Below, piece after piece: positions 25,520-31,145 of a DNA stretch of 60,658 nucleotides. The translations under genes were made by a program, and so were the position numbers. Origin of the DNA: HK-STAS-PATE-2 sp035906575 (lineage in GTDB: Bacteria; Patescibacteriota; Patescibacteriia; 2-12-FULL-60-25); assembly GCA_035906575.1 (NCBI GenBank), contig JAMIEW010000040.1, forward strand, positions 1 to 60,658. Direction: 5' to 3'. Positions within the stretch are counted from its first letter, which is position 1. Each line of letters opens with the position of its first letter. The notes beneath the pieces were generated by a model. That model did not search any database and was not told the origin of the DNA. It saw only the letters and a program-made list of their open reading frames with translations.

Positions 25520-25548
25520 GCCCGACGAAGGCTCTGCGTAGTCGGGCG
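25519..25548. repeat. Hairpin CGCCCGAC/GTCGGGCG
   Basis: CGCCCGAC (25519-25526) and GTCGGGCG (25541-25548) around GAAGGCTCTGCGTA. Adjoins the right inverted repeat; probably part of the same repeat unit. Confidence 0.7.
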
Positions 25549-25584
25549 GGGGTAGGGGGCTTCGATGGGTCGATGTAGCCCATT

Positions 25585-25740
25585 CTTAGCCAATTTGGCT
25601 AAGATTAGTACTTGCTATTATGTCAAAAACGTGCTATACTTGTATGGTAATGAGATGAGCGAAGGAGGCTTATCTCGGGCGTATATTCCATAAATATCGC
25701 TAATGTTAGCCACGTTGGTTAAATAATGGCTAAGGTTAGA
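25585..25740. promoter_or_regulatory. Cluster of GCTAA-NN-TTAGC operator-like motifs
   Basis: A perfect palindrome CTTAGCCAA-T-TTGGCTAAG lies at 25585-25603. Dyads GCTAAGATTAGT (25598-25609), GCTAATGTTAGC (25699-25710) and GCTAAGGTTAGA (25729-25740) follow. They flank the two promoters at 25612 and 25757. The same dyad GCTAATATTAGC occurs at 57377 near the PBP1A start. This suggests one regulator acting at both places (inference). Confidence 0.6.
25612..25640 (+). promoter_or_regulatory. Promoter P1 of the accessory block
   Basis: TTGCTA (25612-25617), 17-base spacer, TATACT (25635-25640). The transcript would begin near 25647 and enter a hairpin GAGATGAGC/GCTTATCTC whose loop presents GAAGGAG. 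A 12-codon frame starts at ATG 25655. Confidence 0.7.
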
Positions 25741-25756
25741 AAAGAAAAGCAATCAC

Positions 25757-25785
25757 TTGACAGTTTAGGTGATTCATGGTAGAGT
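25757..25785 (+). promoter_or_regulatory. Promoter P2 of the accessory block
   Basis: TTGACA (25757-25762), 17-base spacer, TAGAGT (25780-25785). Start near 25792. A GCTAA-NN-TTAG motif ends 17 bases upstream of the -35 box. Confidence 0.85.
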
Positions 25786-25791
25786 AATACG

Positions 25792-25936
25792 TCGAGGATG
25801 TAACAACCTTACAACTTAAGAGCTTGTCACGGAGGAGAGCCAAGACAAGCAATGAACGAACTTACCGGCCTTTATGGCTAGGTGTAGCGCTTATTGCTTT
25901 GCTCGGTATCCCGTGACGCTTCATGCGTCATTTTTT
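25792..25936 (+). ncRNA. Candidate short leader RNA with mini-ORF and terminator
   Basis: Promoter P2 and a terminator define an RNA of about 145 bases. A stem GCTTGTC (25822-25828) / GACAAGC (25844-25850) carries GGAGGAGAG in its loop. Directly after the stem, ATG 25852 opens a nine-codon frame, MNELTGLYG, ending at 25881. The terminator (25914-25936) follows. This is either an attenuating leader for the downstream genes, with the terminator being read through, or an independent small RNA. Confidence 0.6.
25914..25936 (+). terminator. Early terminator / attenuator candidate
   Basis: TGACGC and GCGTCA around TTCAT, then six T. It lies about 120 bases after the P2 start and before any large gene. 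Confidence 0.75.
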
Positions 25937-26340
25937 GTTGTAATGATCGTTTTGGAGGAGGCAAACAGGTGGACGCTGTAGGAATCCGGTTTCGACTGGA
26001 ATCCTTCATCTGAACCCTGTACGGATTCAACCGCTTCGGCGGCCTTGAACCACTTCTCGTTGGATTTTTATCCGATGAGTCGCCGCCTCCGAAACGATCG
26101 TTATAGACAAAGACGGGTGGAGAAGAACCTCGCAGGTAGCCGAACACGGTGCGTCTGCGAGCGGTGCGCAAAATCAGCCACGGCGGTTTCGACTGCCAAC
26201 TCTGAAAGTAGCAAGCCACACGCAGGCAATGCCCTCGGGTATTCGCCAGCCTCTTCTTCAACCGTCTTTCTCTATTCGGTGCTACTACCGACACGGCGAA
26301 AGAGCCGAACCTTCAATCTTCAGCAAGCAAGAGGTACAGA
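25937..26340. other. Structured non-coding stretch with long-range inverted repeat
   Basis: TAATGATCGTTTTGGAGGAG at 25941-25960 is nearly complementary to 26082-26103 (about 19 of 22 positions), folding some 160 bases into one domain. Inside are smaller hairpins, for example GGAATCC copies and a CTTCGG-capped stem. Next comes a CTCGCAG/CTGCGAG hairpin near 26130-26162. Long frames on both strands here overlap each other and look like shadows. It ends with AGAGGT before the ATG at 26341. Confidence 0.5.
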
Positions 26341-26681
26341 TGGAAAACATCGTCATCAGCAGTGTTCTCGCGTTCATCATCATCACGATGCTCGCCTGCG
26401 GACCCTCGATTTCCTTCGTATGGCTCGCCTACCGCTTCATGCGATCATTGGCGCTGGTCACACCTGAAGCACTTCCCGAGGCTCGCTCAACGTTGAGGAA
26501 GATAAGGATCGCTAGCTACGGCGGTTTCAGCTGGCTTTTCTTCGCTGCACTCCCACACTTCTACTGGAAGAGCGGCGAGCTCACGCTCACCTTAGCCTAC
26601 TATAGCGTAGGTATTATCACTGCCGCGCTGAACTACGAATATCACCAGCGATCAGAACGCAAGCTGATCACCATCAACTGA
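26341..26681 (+). CDS. Small membrane protein with TCGP-like motif (paralog of 28728)
   Basis: 113 residues with two or three hydrophobic spans (about 5-32, 57-72, 80-96). It aligns by eye with the protein at 28728-29198: ACGPSISFVWLAYRFM against TCGPMIVLAMVATSFM, and STLRKIRIASYGGFSWLFF against STLTKVRYLSYSAFAGYFF. So they are paralogs, this one lacking the cytosolic middle segment. No outside family recognised. AAGAGGT is about six bases before the ATG. First sizeable gene of the GC-rich accessory block. Confidence 0.75.
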
Positions 26682-26763
26682 ACTCCCTGCGAAGTTGAGA
26701 AGTTCACTCTTCTCCTTCGCTCTCAGAACTCATTCATCAACATTGTTGGTGAATGATGAAGAG
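26682..26763 (+). other. Two hairpins after membrane gene
   Basis: CGAAG-GAGAAG / CTTCTC-CTTCG and CATTCA-CAACA / TGTTG-TGAATG lie one after the other directly behind the stop at 26681. Two-hairpin punctuation recurs after most genes of this block. No T-run. Confidence 0.5.
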
Positions 26764-26893
26764 ATCTCGCTTTCATTCTTTTTCCCGATTTCCTCTCCCC
26801 TTTGATGCGTTGAAGCCGGAGGGTTGAGATCAGGAGAAAAAACGAGAGCGGGATGTGCGATTTTGCACTTTGCAGTCCGCTCACAAAGGTTCA
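26764..26893 (+). promoter_or_regulatory. Element A, copy 1 (translational switch candidate)
   Basis: Left arm around TCTCGCTTTC (26765-26774). The right arm GAGAGCGGG lies at 26844-26852, followed by the GTGCGATTTTGCAC hairpin. TCCGCTC (26876-26882) can pair with GAGCGGG (one wobble) and sits just before AAAGG and the ATG at 26894. This is the longest copy, with about 45 extra bases inside the main stem. Confidence 0.6.
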
Positions 26894-27262
26894 ATGAAAA
26901 TTAGAAACTTAACGAGTTTCAAGGTGTCCGTAACAGCAGCGGAGCAAGCCCATAACGGGTTTACTCTCTGGCCTGAATGGCCAGTGGTAATCAAACCCAA
27001 GACAAACGGAGACGAGCGTCCACAGAATATTCAACTCAAAGGAGTCGGTATTCATGTGTATGAGCGACCCACCGAATACGAAGTACTGGGACTCCCCGAA
27101 CCTGTGGAAGGTGTCTACTTCCTCGTTGAGGAAGCGGTAGGCGCTTTTCTCAAGGGCACACGAAGTGACGTTTTGATGCCCATAATCGGCCCAGAAACTG
27201 AGGTGCACTGTGACGACGAGGGACTGAAAACCTTCTACGTCAACGCATTTAGGCAAGCCTAG
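26894..27262 (+). CDS. Small phage/plasmid-type protein (paralog of 28060)
   Basis: 122 residues. It starts MKIRNLTSFKVSV and contains VLGLPEPVEGVYFLVEEAVG and GTRSDVLMPIIGP. These match, position by position, the protein at 28060 (IVNLTPHSITL, VIDLPAPADGVFYVVSGMVG, GSRNDVLVPGTGP). I associate the pattern (NLTPH, LP-P--GV-Y-VS--V, R-D---P) with small proteins of actinobacterial phages and plasmids, from memory. Function unknown; probably a compact beta-rich protein. Translation start is controlled by element A copy 1. Confidence 0.7.
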   Translation: MKIRNLTSFKVSVTAAEQAHNGFTLWPEWPVVIKPKTNGDERPQNIQLKGVGIHVYERPTEYEVLGLPEPVEGVYFLVEEAVGAFLKGTRSDVLMPIIGPETEVHCDDEGLKTFYVNAFRQA

Positions 27263-27271
27263 AGACGCCCC

Positions 27272-27350
27272 TGAATCCGACATCGCGAACACTCGTGCTC
27301 TGTCGGACTCCCCTTCTGCTCATGACTTCAAGTCGTGGCCAGATAGGAGT
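27272..27350 (+). repeat. Element B, copy 1 (two-hairpin repeat)
   Basis: Hairpin 1: TCCGACA (27276-27282) with TGTCGGA (27301-27307), enclosing CGCGAACACTCGTG. Hairpin 2: CTGCTCATGAC / GTCGTGGCCAG. Ends in ATAGGAG. Other copies lie at 27882, 29209 and 29610. It starts ten bases after the preceding stop codon. Confidence 0.85.
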
Positions 27351-27474
27351 TCACTCCGAATTCACCTAGTGCGCAACGACGTCTCGCAATTCGCTTGATC
27401 CGTTCGCGCGCTACGGGCCGCCGTGACTCTTTCACGGTAACCATCCAACAACGCCAAGAAAGAGGGTATCAACC

Positions 27475-27495
27475 TTGCCCTATTTCGGCGGGTAA
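27475..27495 (+). CDS. Mini-ORF D1 (6 codons)
   Basis: TTG start, peptide M-P-Y-F-G-G, stop TAA at 27493-27495. AAAGAGGG ends nine bases before the start. The stop lies in the loop of GGCGG (27487-27491) / CCGCC (27498-27502). Translation is inferred from the pattern shared with D2 and D3. Confidence 0.35.
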   Translation: MPYFGG

Positions 27496-27620
27496 CTCCG
27501 CCTCTAGATCGAAAGCGATCGCGTCTCCGTAGCCCGATCTTCAAACCTTCGCATTGGGGCCCGACAGCGCCCTGCACGATCTGAAGATCCACTACGACAA
27601 AGAAAGAGGTAATACGTGCC

Positions 27621-27641
27621 ATGAAGATCTCCCGCGGGTAA
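27621..27641 (+). CDS. Mini-ORF D2 (6 codons)
   Basis: ATG start, peptide MKISRG, stop TAA at 27639-27641. AAAGAGGT at 27603-27610, spacing ten. The stop is in the 5-base loop of CGCGGG / CCCGCG (27633-27638 with 27644-27649). Confidence 0.45.
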   Translation: MKISRG

Positions 27642-27838
27642 TGCCCGCGCGCCGAAACAGAGAGCGTAACGCAGCGCTACAGCCACCGACTTGATCGGTT
27701 GTGCCAAGAAGTAGCCGCAGGCAAACGCGTCTCAAATCGCCGTGACTCTATTCACGGTAACCCCGATTGCGAACACATCGCCGACGCTAGCGCGATGTAA
27801 GTAGAATCACCACCTACAAGAAAGAGGTTATACGTATC

Positions 27839-27859
27839 ATGCACTTTTCCCGCAGGTAG
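27839..27859 (+). CDS. Mini-ORF D3 (6 codons)
   Basis: ATG start, peptide MHFSRR, stop TAG at 27857-27859. AAAGAGGT at 27821-27828, spacing ten as in D2. The stop is in the 5-base loop of CGCAGG / CCTGCG (27851-27856 with 27862-27867). The stem sequence differs from D2 but pairing is kept. Confidence 0.45.
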   Translation: MHFSRR

Positions 27860-27881
27860 CGCCTGCGCAACTTCACACCGA

Positions 27882-27960
27882 CTGGATCCGACATCACGAA
27901 CACTCGTGCTCTGTCGGACTCCCCTTCTGCTCATGACCTCGCGTCGTGGCCAGATAGGAG
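27882..27960 (+). repeat. Element B, copy 2
   Basis: Nearly identical to copy 1: TCCGACA/TGTCGGA, then a TCATGAC/GTCGTGG hairpin whose loop differs (CTCGC in place of TTCAA) while the stem stays paired. Followed directly by element A copy 2. Confidence 0.85.
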
Positions 27961-27962
27961 TT

Positions 27963-28059
27963 CTCCCGCTCTCATTTCTCATCCTAACGACAACGTTAGA
28001 AAAAGAAACGAGAGCGGGAATGCACATTGCACAACCACCTGCTCCGAAGGAGATTTCAA
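27963..28059 (+). promoter_or_regulatory. Element A, copy 2
   Basis: CCCGCTCTC (27965-27973) pairs with GAGAGCGGG (28010-28018), enclosing CTAACG/CGTTAG. Downstream CCTGCTCC (28038-28045) can pair with GAGCGGG (one G-T wobble) or, by CTCC (28042-28045), with GGAG (28049-28052), the ribosome-binding site of the GTG at 28060. Confidence 0.7.
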
Positions 28060-28407
28060 GTGACCAAGATCGTTAACCTCACTCCCCACAGCATCACCCT
28101 TCGTGACGTCGACGGCGCGGACCACACGTTCGCCTCCGCCGGTGTCGCTCGTGTCACGAGCACCCCCGGTCAGCGAGAGCTGATCGACGGTGTGCCCGTC
28201 CCCGTCTTCGGGCGGGACACCTTCGGTGAGGTCATCGACCTCCCGGCCCCGGCCGACGGGGTCTTCTACGTCGTGTCCGGCATGGTCGGCGCAGCCCTGA
28301 ACGGCTCGCGCAACGACGTGCTGGTGCCCGGCACCGGTCCGAAGGACAACGCGATCCGCAACGAGGCTGGCCACATCGTGGCCGTGACCTGCCTCAAGCG
28401 GGCCTAA
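28060..28407 (+). CDS. Small phage/plasmid-type protein (paralog of 26894)
   Basis: 115 residues from the GTG at 28060 (VTKIVNLTPHSITLRD), placed after GGAG. It belongs to the same family as 26894: NLTPH near the start, then GVARV, a FGEVIDLPAPADGVFYVVS core, a GSRNDVLVPGTGP turn and a C-terminal GHIVAVTCLK strand. The order resembles small phage/actinobacterial proteins of unknown role (memory-based). Codons are extremely G/C-ended, more so than in the paralog, so the two copies may have entered at different times. Confidence 0.72.
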   Translation: MTKIVNLTPHSITLRDVDGADHTFASAGVARVTSTPGQRELIDGVPVPVFGRDTFGEVIDLPAPADGVFYVVSGMVGAALNGSRNDVLVPGTGPKDNAIRNEAGHIVAVTCLKRA

Positions 28408-28631
28408 AGCGTCTTCGGACGCAATCACGCTCTACCGGTGTATAGCGTGCACTCTGAATAAATCCACATGCTTCATCGGTAAAACCGGTTGAAGTAAGAA
28501 AGCGTTCTATCGTTCATTAACACTGCGCCACAAGGCGCTCGGGGAAACCCAACTCGAGATGATGTCCTTTCATTCTCGAGTTTCAATTCAGACACCGAAT
28601 CGAAAGATTGGGTAGCTGAAGCGAAATAGTT
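28408..28631 (+). other. Hairpin-rich gap
   Basis: In order: GCGTC-TTCG-GACGC (28409-28422), CACGCT/AGCGTG (28427-28450), CTTCA-CGGT/ACCG-TTGAAG (about 28471-28494), GCGCC-ACAA-GGCGC (about 28526-28539) and ACTCGAGA/TCTCGAGT (about 28552-28581). No T-runs and no ORF with a ribosome-binding site. Confidence 0.55.
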
Positions 28632-28727
28632 CTCGCTCTCATTTCTCATCCTAACGACAACGTTAGAACAAGAAACGAGAGCGGGACGTGCGATTTTGCA
28701 CCTTACAGCCCGCTCCATGGAGTTCCC
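28632..28727 (+). promoter_or_regulatory. Element A, copy 3
   Basis: CTCGCTCTC (28632-28640) pairs with GAGAGCGGG (28677-28685), enclosing CTAACG/CGTTAG. The GTGCGATTTTGCAC hairpin follows. CCCGCTCC (28709-28716) can pair with GAGCGGG or with GGAG (28719-28722), the ribosome-binding site of the ATG at 28728. Confidence 0.72.
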
Positions 28728-29198
28728 ATGGAAGTATACCTATCCAGTCACCCCCTGCTCGCGATCATCTTCTTCGCCGTACTGACCTGCGGACCCATGA
28801 TCGTGCTCGCAATGGTCGCAACCTCTTTCATGAAAGGGGTGCGGGGATCCTTCAAGCGATTGAAGGATATGGCCAACACCCAGAGCCAGATCCTCGTGAA
28901 TATGCGCAAGAACGAAGCAGATGAGATGGACATCGCCAACCAAGAGTTCTACTTCGAAAATGCGGTGTACCAGCGTCACGCAGCGGCTCAGTCGACGCTC
29001 ACGAAGGTGAGGTATCTCAGCTACAGCGCATTCGCTGGCTACTTCTTCGTGACGATGCCGAAGATCTACTTCGACGATGAAGTCGTCGCCGTGATCACGC
29101 GCATGCCCATCTTCGTCTTTTTCATCGTAGGTGTGATCACTAGCGTGATCACGGTCAAACGACTGAACGAGACGTCAGATGCCCTAGCATCCGAATAA
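28728..29198 (+). CDS. Membrane protein with TCGP motif (paralog of 26341)
   Basis: 156 residues. N-terminal span (about 8-32, with LTCGPMIVLAMV), a charged cytosolic helix (about 36-88, FKRLKDMANTQSQ and on), and two C-terminal spans (about 92-110 and 122-142). The N- and C-terminal parts align with the protein at 26341; the middle helix is extra. No outside family recognised. A holin-like or signalling membrane role is possible but unsupported. Translation start follows element A copy 3. Confidence 0.75.
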   Translation: MEVYLSSHPLLAIIFFAVLTCGPMIVLAMVATSFMKGVRGSFKRLKDMANTQSQILVNMRKNEADEMDIANQEFYFENAVYQRHAAAQSTLTKVRYLSYSAFAGYFFVTMPKIYFDDEVVAVITRMPIFVFFIVGVITSVITVKRLNETSDALASE

Positions 29199-29208
29199 CG
29201 TGACCAAC

Positions 29209-29285
29209 TGGATCCGACATCACGTACCTCGTGCTCTGTCGGACTCCCATTCTGATCATGACTTCAAGTCGTGGCCAGATAGGAG
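29209..29285 (+). repeat. Element B, copy 3
   Basis: TCCGACA/TGTCGGA hairpin with a slightly shortened inner part, then TCATGAC-TTCAA-GTCGTGG, ending ATAGGAG. Starts ten bases after the stop at 29198, exactly as copy 1 does after 27262. Confidence 0.85.
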
Positions 29286-29286
29286 A

Positions 29287-29376
29287 TCTCGCTCTCATTT
29301 CTTCTACCGAACATCGGTGCAAGAAACGAGAGCGGGATAAGCAGTTTTTGCCCAACCACCCGCTCCGGAGCTGACA
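29287..29376 (+). promoter_or_regulatory. Element A, copy 4
   Basis: CTCGCTCTC (29288-29296) pairs with GAGAGCGGG (29328-29336). The inner hairpin is ACCGA-ACA-TCGGT, different in sequence but paired as in copies 2 and 3. CCCGCTC (29359-29365) can pair with GAGCGGG. GGAG (29367-29370) is the ribosome-binding site of the ATG at 29377. Confidence 0.7.
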
Positions 29377-29586
29377 ATGGAAACATCCATGACACGGTCC
29401 GAGGCACGCAATGTGCTCGCGGCCTACATGAACGCGGGTGCCCGGCACCCCCTCTTCGCAGAAGCGTGTGGCATGTGCCGCACGACTCCTGAGGCGGTCG
29501 AATCCGCGCGCAATAGCGTGCGAGGTATCGAGCGCAAGTTCAAGGGAGTGATCCTCACCCCCTCGGGCGGGCGTCGTCGCGGCTAG
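29377..29586 (+). CDS. Small orphan protein
   Basis: 69 residues: helical, alanine-rich first half (RSEARNVLAAYMNAGARHPL), a CGMC pair (about 32-35), and a basic C-terminus ending SGGRRRG. No family recognised. It could bind nucleic acid. Expression is likely controlled by element A copy 4. Element B copy 4 follows. Confidence 0.65.
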   Translation: METSMTRSEARNVLAAYMNAGARHPLFAEACGMCRTTPEAVESARNSVRGIERKFKGVILTPSGGRRRG

Positions 29587-29609
29587 CGACTTCGCACACA
29601 ATATCAATC

Positions 29610-29690
29610 TGGACCCGACACCACGAATGCTCGTGCTCTCTCGGGATCCTACTCTTGGCCATGACGTGTTGTCGTAGCCAAGACCAGGAA
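29610..29690 (+). repeat. Element B, copy 4 (divergent)
   Basis: CCCGACA with TCTCGGG forms hairpin 1 (bases changed on both sides relative to TCCGACA/TGTCGGA). Hairpin 2 is CTTGGCCATGAC / GTCGTAGCCAAG, longer and with compensating changes. This pattern of paired substitutions supports a conserved RNA structure. Confidence 0.75.
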
Positions 29691-29717
29691 ACGTTTTTCA
29701 AAAAAAGAGGTGTGCTC

Positions 29718-29768
29718 ATGGGTGAAATTATCATCGCCATCATCATTTTCTATCTCCTTTCGGAGTAG
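29718..29768 (+). CDS. 16-residue hydrophobic peptide
   Basis: ATG with AAAGAGGT (29704-29711) six bases upstream. The peptide MGEIIIAIIIFYLLSE is almost wholly hydrophobic, the size and type of a single short membrane helix, like type I toxin or phage small membrane peptides. CTCC/GGAG pair just before the stop. The next gene starts 25 bases later with the same AAAGAGG signal. Confidence 0.55.
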   Translation: MGEIIIAIIIFYLLSE

Positions 29769-29793
29769 ATTTGAACGCAACAAAGAGGACAAA

Positions 29794-30057
29794 GTGAACA
29801 CTTCAAAGAATAGCATCCAGCGCGGTCGCGAACTCGTCCTCGACGCTGGTCGTCTGGTCGGGCTCGTAGAAAGCGGATTTCCTCAATCGAGGAGTCTTGC
29901 TGACAAGCTGCGTCGAATCGCTATCAAAAGCGATGACGTACACAACTGTGTGCTCGCCTACGCTCATGCGCAAGGTGAACTCACCAAGACCGAACGGTGC
30001 GGTCTGCAGATTCTTCTCACTCACGAGGAGTATGCGCAAATCACCGGTTCAAACTAA
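29794..30057 (+). CDS. Small orphan protein, helical
   Basis: 87 residues from GTG 29794, with AAAGAGG seven bases upstream. Charged helices throughout (NSIQRGRELVLDAGRLVGLV, ADKLRRIAIKSDDVHNCVLA, LTKTERCGLQILLTHEEYAQ). No membrane span and no family recognised. Follows the 16-residue hydrophobic peptide, so the two may form a unit, for example a toxin/antidote or membrane peptide with its partner (speculative). Confidence 0.65.
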   Translation: MNTSKNSIQRGRELVLDAGRLVGLVESGFPQSRSLADKLRRIAIKSDDVHNCVLAYAHAQGELTKTERCGLQILLTHEEYAQITGSN

Positions 30058-30240
30058 TGAACACCTGAGTCGAGGCGAAACAGTCACTCTGATTTCGCTC
30101 CCTCAATTCACTCATGAACACTGTTCGTGAGTGGATAAGGGATGAACATCCACGCAGCTACCAACAAGGAGGTTGGTGGCGCCGCGGGTGTTCAATGCCC
30201 GCAAAAAAACAGGCGAGAGCCTGAGAAAGGGTGGTAGATC
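30058..30240 (+). other. Hairpin-rich gap with exposed GGAG loop and mini-ORF
   Basis: Hairpins GGCGAAA/TTTCGCT and CACTC-GAACA/TGTTC-GAGTG come first. Then GCTACCAAC-AAGGAG-GTTGGTGGC (30157-30180) presents AAGGAG as its loop. GCGGG/CCCGC (about 30184-30201) holds an ATG (30195) in its loop that opens a nine-codon frame MPAKKQARA ending at 30224. AAAGGGTGG precedes the next gene. Confidence 0.5.
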
Positions 30241-30969
30241 ATGAGTATCGCCATCGCAATCGTCGTCAGTCTCATGGAACACTACGCGGTGATGATCAGT
30301 CAGAAGCTGATCATCCAACAGATCATCGAGCGCATCGACAAGGTGCGCCGACACGCGCAGGCGCATATCAGTGAGGACCTGTTCGCCCTTCGGGTCGAGC
30401 AGCAGATCCCCGAGACCGAGCTCATCAACGTGCTCGGTCTCGAGAGAAGCCTCGACGAGATCCCGGATTCCAAAATCCGAGGTATCGCAAAGGCGCTCTG
30501 TGGGATCAATCCCTACAAGGTGCGATCGTTGGAAGCTGGTTGTCGCCTGCTCATCGCAGAGCTGCAGCCCGCAAGTAACGAAGAACGAGAAGCGGATGAA
30601 GCCGCCTTTCGAAACAACCTCATGCGCCTCACGACGCGCTACTTGGCTCTGTCACAGAGCGAGCGCACTCAACTATTCGTGACCCTCGAAGGGACGCGAA
30701 CACGCGAGCAAAGTGAGACGCAGATGATCACGGAGCTCGTGAAGCTTCGTGTCGACGCTGAGATCGAGTACGAACGTGTGCTCGACGATCTACGCACTCT
30801 TCAAGCAGAGTGCCGCGTCCCGCAGGAACCCCTGTGTGACCCGCGTCGCCTCTCAGAAGGTGACCTCAAGCTGCACGCCCATCTCTACAGGGATGTCGTG
30901 CGACAACTCAAGAGCCAACTCACCCGTGCTGACAATCGTCGTCACGAACAACTTCAGGAGGCATCATGA
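30241..30969 (+). CDS. Orphan protein, helical with hydrophobic N-terminus
   Basis: 242 residues. Residues 1-13 (MSIAIAIVVSLME) are hydrophobic but too short for a sure membrane anchor. The rest is long charged helices (KLIIQQIIERIDKVRRHAQA, TQMITELVKLRVDAEIEYER). No family recognised. AAAGGGTGG is about eight bases before the ATG. Its stop overlaps the next start (ATGA at 30966), so the two are coupled. Confidence 0.72.
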   Translation: MSIAIAIVVSLMEHYAVMISQKLIIQQIIERIDKVRRHAQAHISEDLFALRVEQQIPETELINVLGLERSLDEIPDSKIRGIAKALCGINPYKVRSLEAGCRLLIAELQPASNEEREADEAAFRNNLMRLTTRYLALSQSERTQLFVTLEGTRTREQSETQMITELVKLRVDAEIEYERVLDDLRTLQAECRVPQEPLCDPRRLSEGDLKLHAHLYRDVVRQLKSQLTRADNRRHEQLQEAS

Positions 30970-31145
30970 CCCTTGCTAGCGCCGCGTTCACTGCGGCATT
31001 CAACAAACAAACGAACGAAGACTCGGCCGAAGACACGGTCGAGGTCGACGTCCAAGCACTGGCTCGCGAGCTCGAAAAGAGCGGCGAGTACGACATGGCC
31101 ATCCGGCTGCGTCGTAGTTCACGGCCCCCTCGGCCGGCGAACTAG
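30966..31145 (+). CDS. Small acidic-to-basic orphan, coupled to 30241
   Basis: 59 residues, starting inside the previous stop (ATGA), with AGGAGG five bases before the ATG. Acidic middle (EDSAEDTVEVDVQALARELE), then a basic end RLRRSSRPPRPAN. No family recognised. Good codon bias for this block and tight coupling make it likely real. Confidence 0.65.
   Translation: MTLASAAFTAAFNKQTNEDSAEDTVEVDVQALARELEKSGEYDMAIRLRRSSRPPRPAN

Larger units (their letters stand above)
27351..27881 (+). other. Hairpin and mini-ORF array (elements D)
   Basis: No normal gene. Repeated CCGTGA/TCACGG hairpins lie at about 27421-27438 and 27743-27761. Three mini-ORFs each have an AAAGAGG(T/G) ribosome-binding site, six codons, and a stop codon in the loop of a GC-rich hairpin: 27475, 27621 and 27839. 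Other hairpins include GATCG-AAAG-CGATC near 27508-27521. The stretch is more structured than any other gap in the window. Confidence 0.6.

Noticed and set aside
25970..26010. tmRNA-like GGTTTCGACTGG
   Set aside because: No tRNA-like acceptor/T-arm end or tag frame is found in the following 400 bases.
25878..26467. Overlapping 138- and 140-codon frames on opposite strands
   Set aside because: Both are rich in R, S and P, lack start signals, and lie over structured repeats; the real gene starts at 26341 in another frame.
27272..29690. CRISPR array suspected from repeated units
   Set aside because: The repeats (elements A and B) are long, structured, unevenly spaced and lie between genes; there are no uniform spacers and no cas genes.
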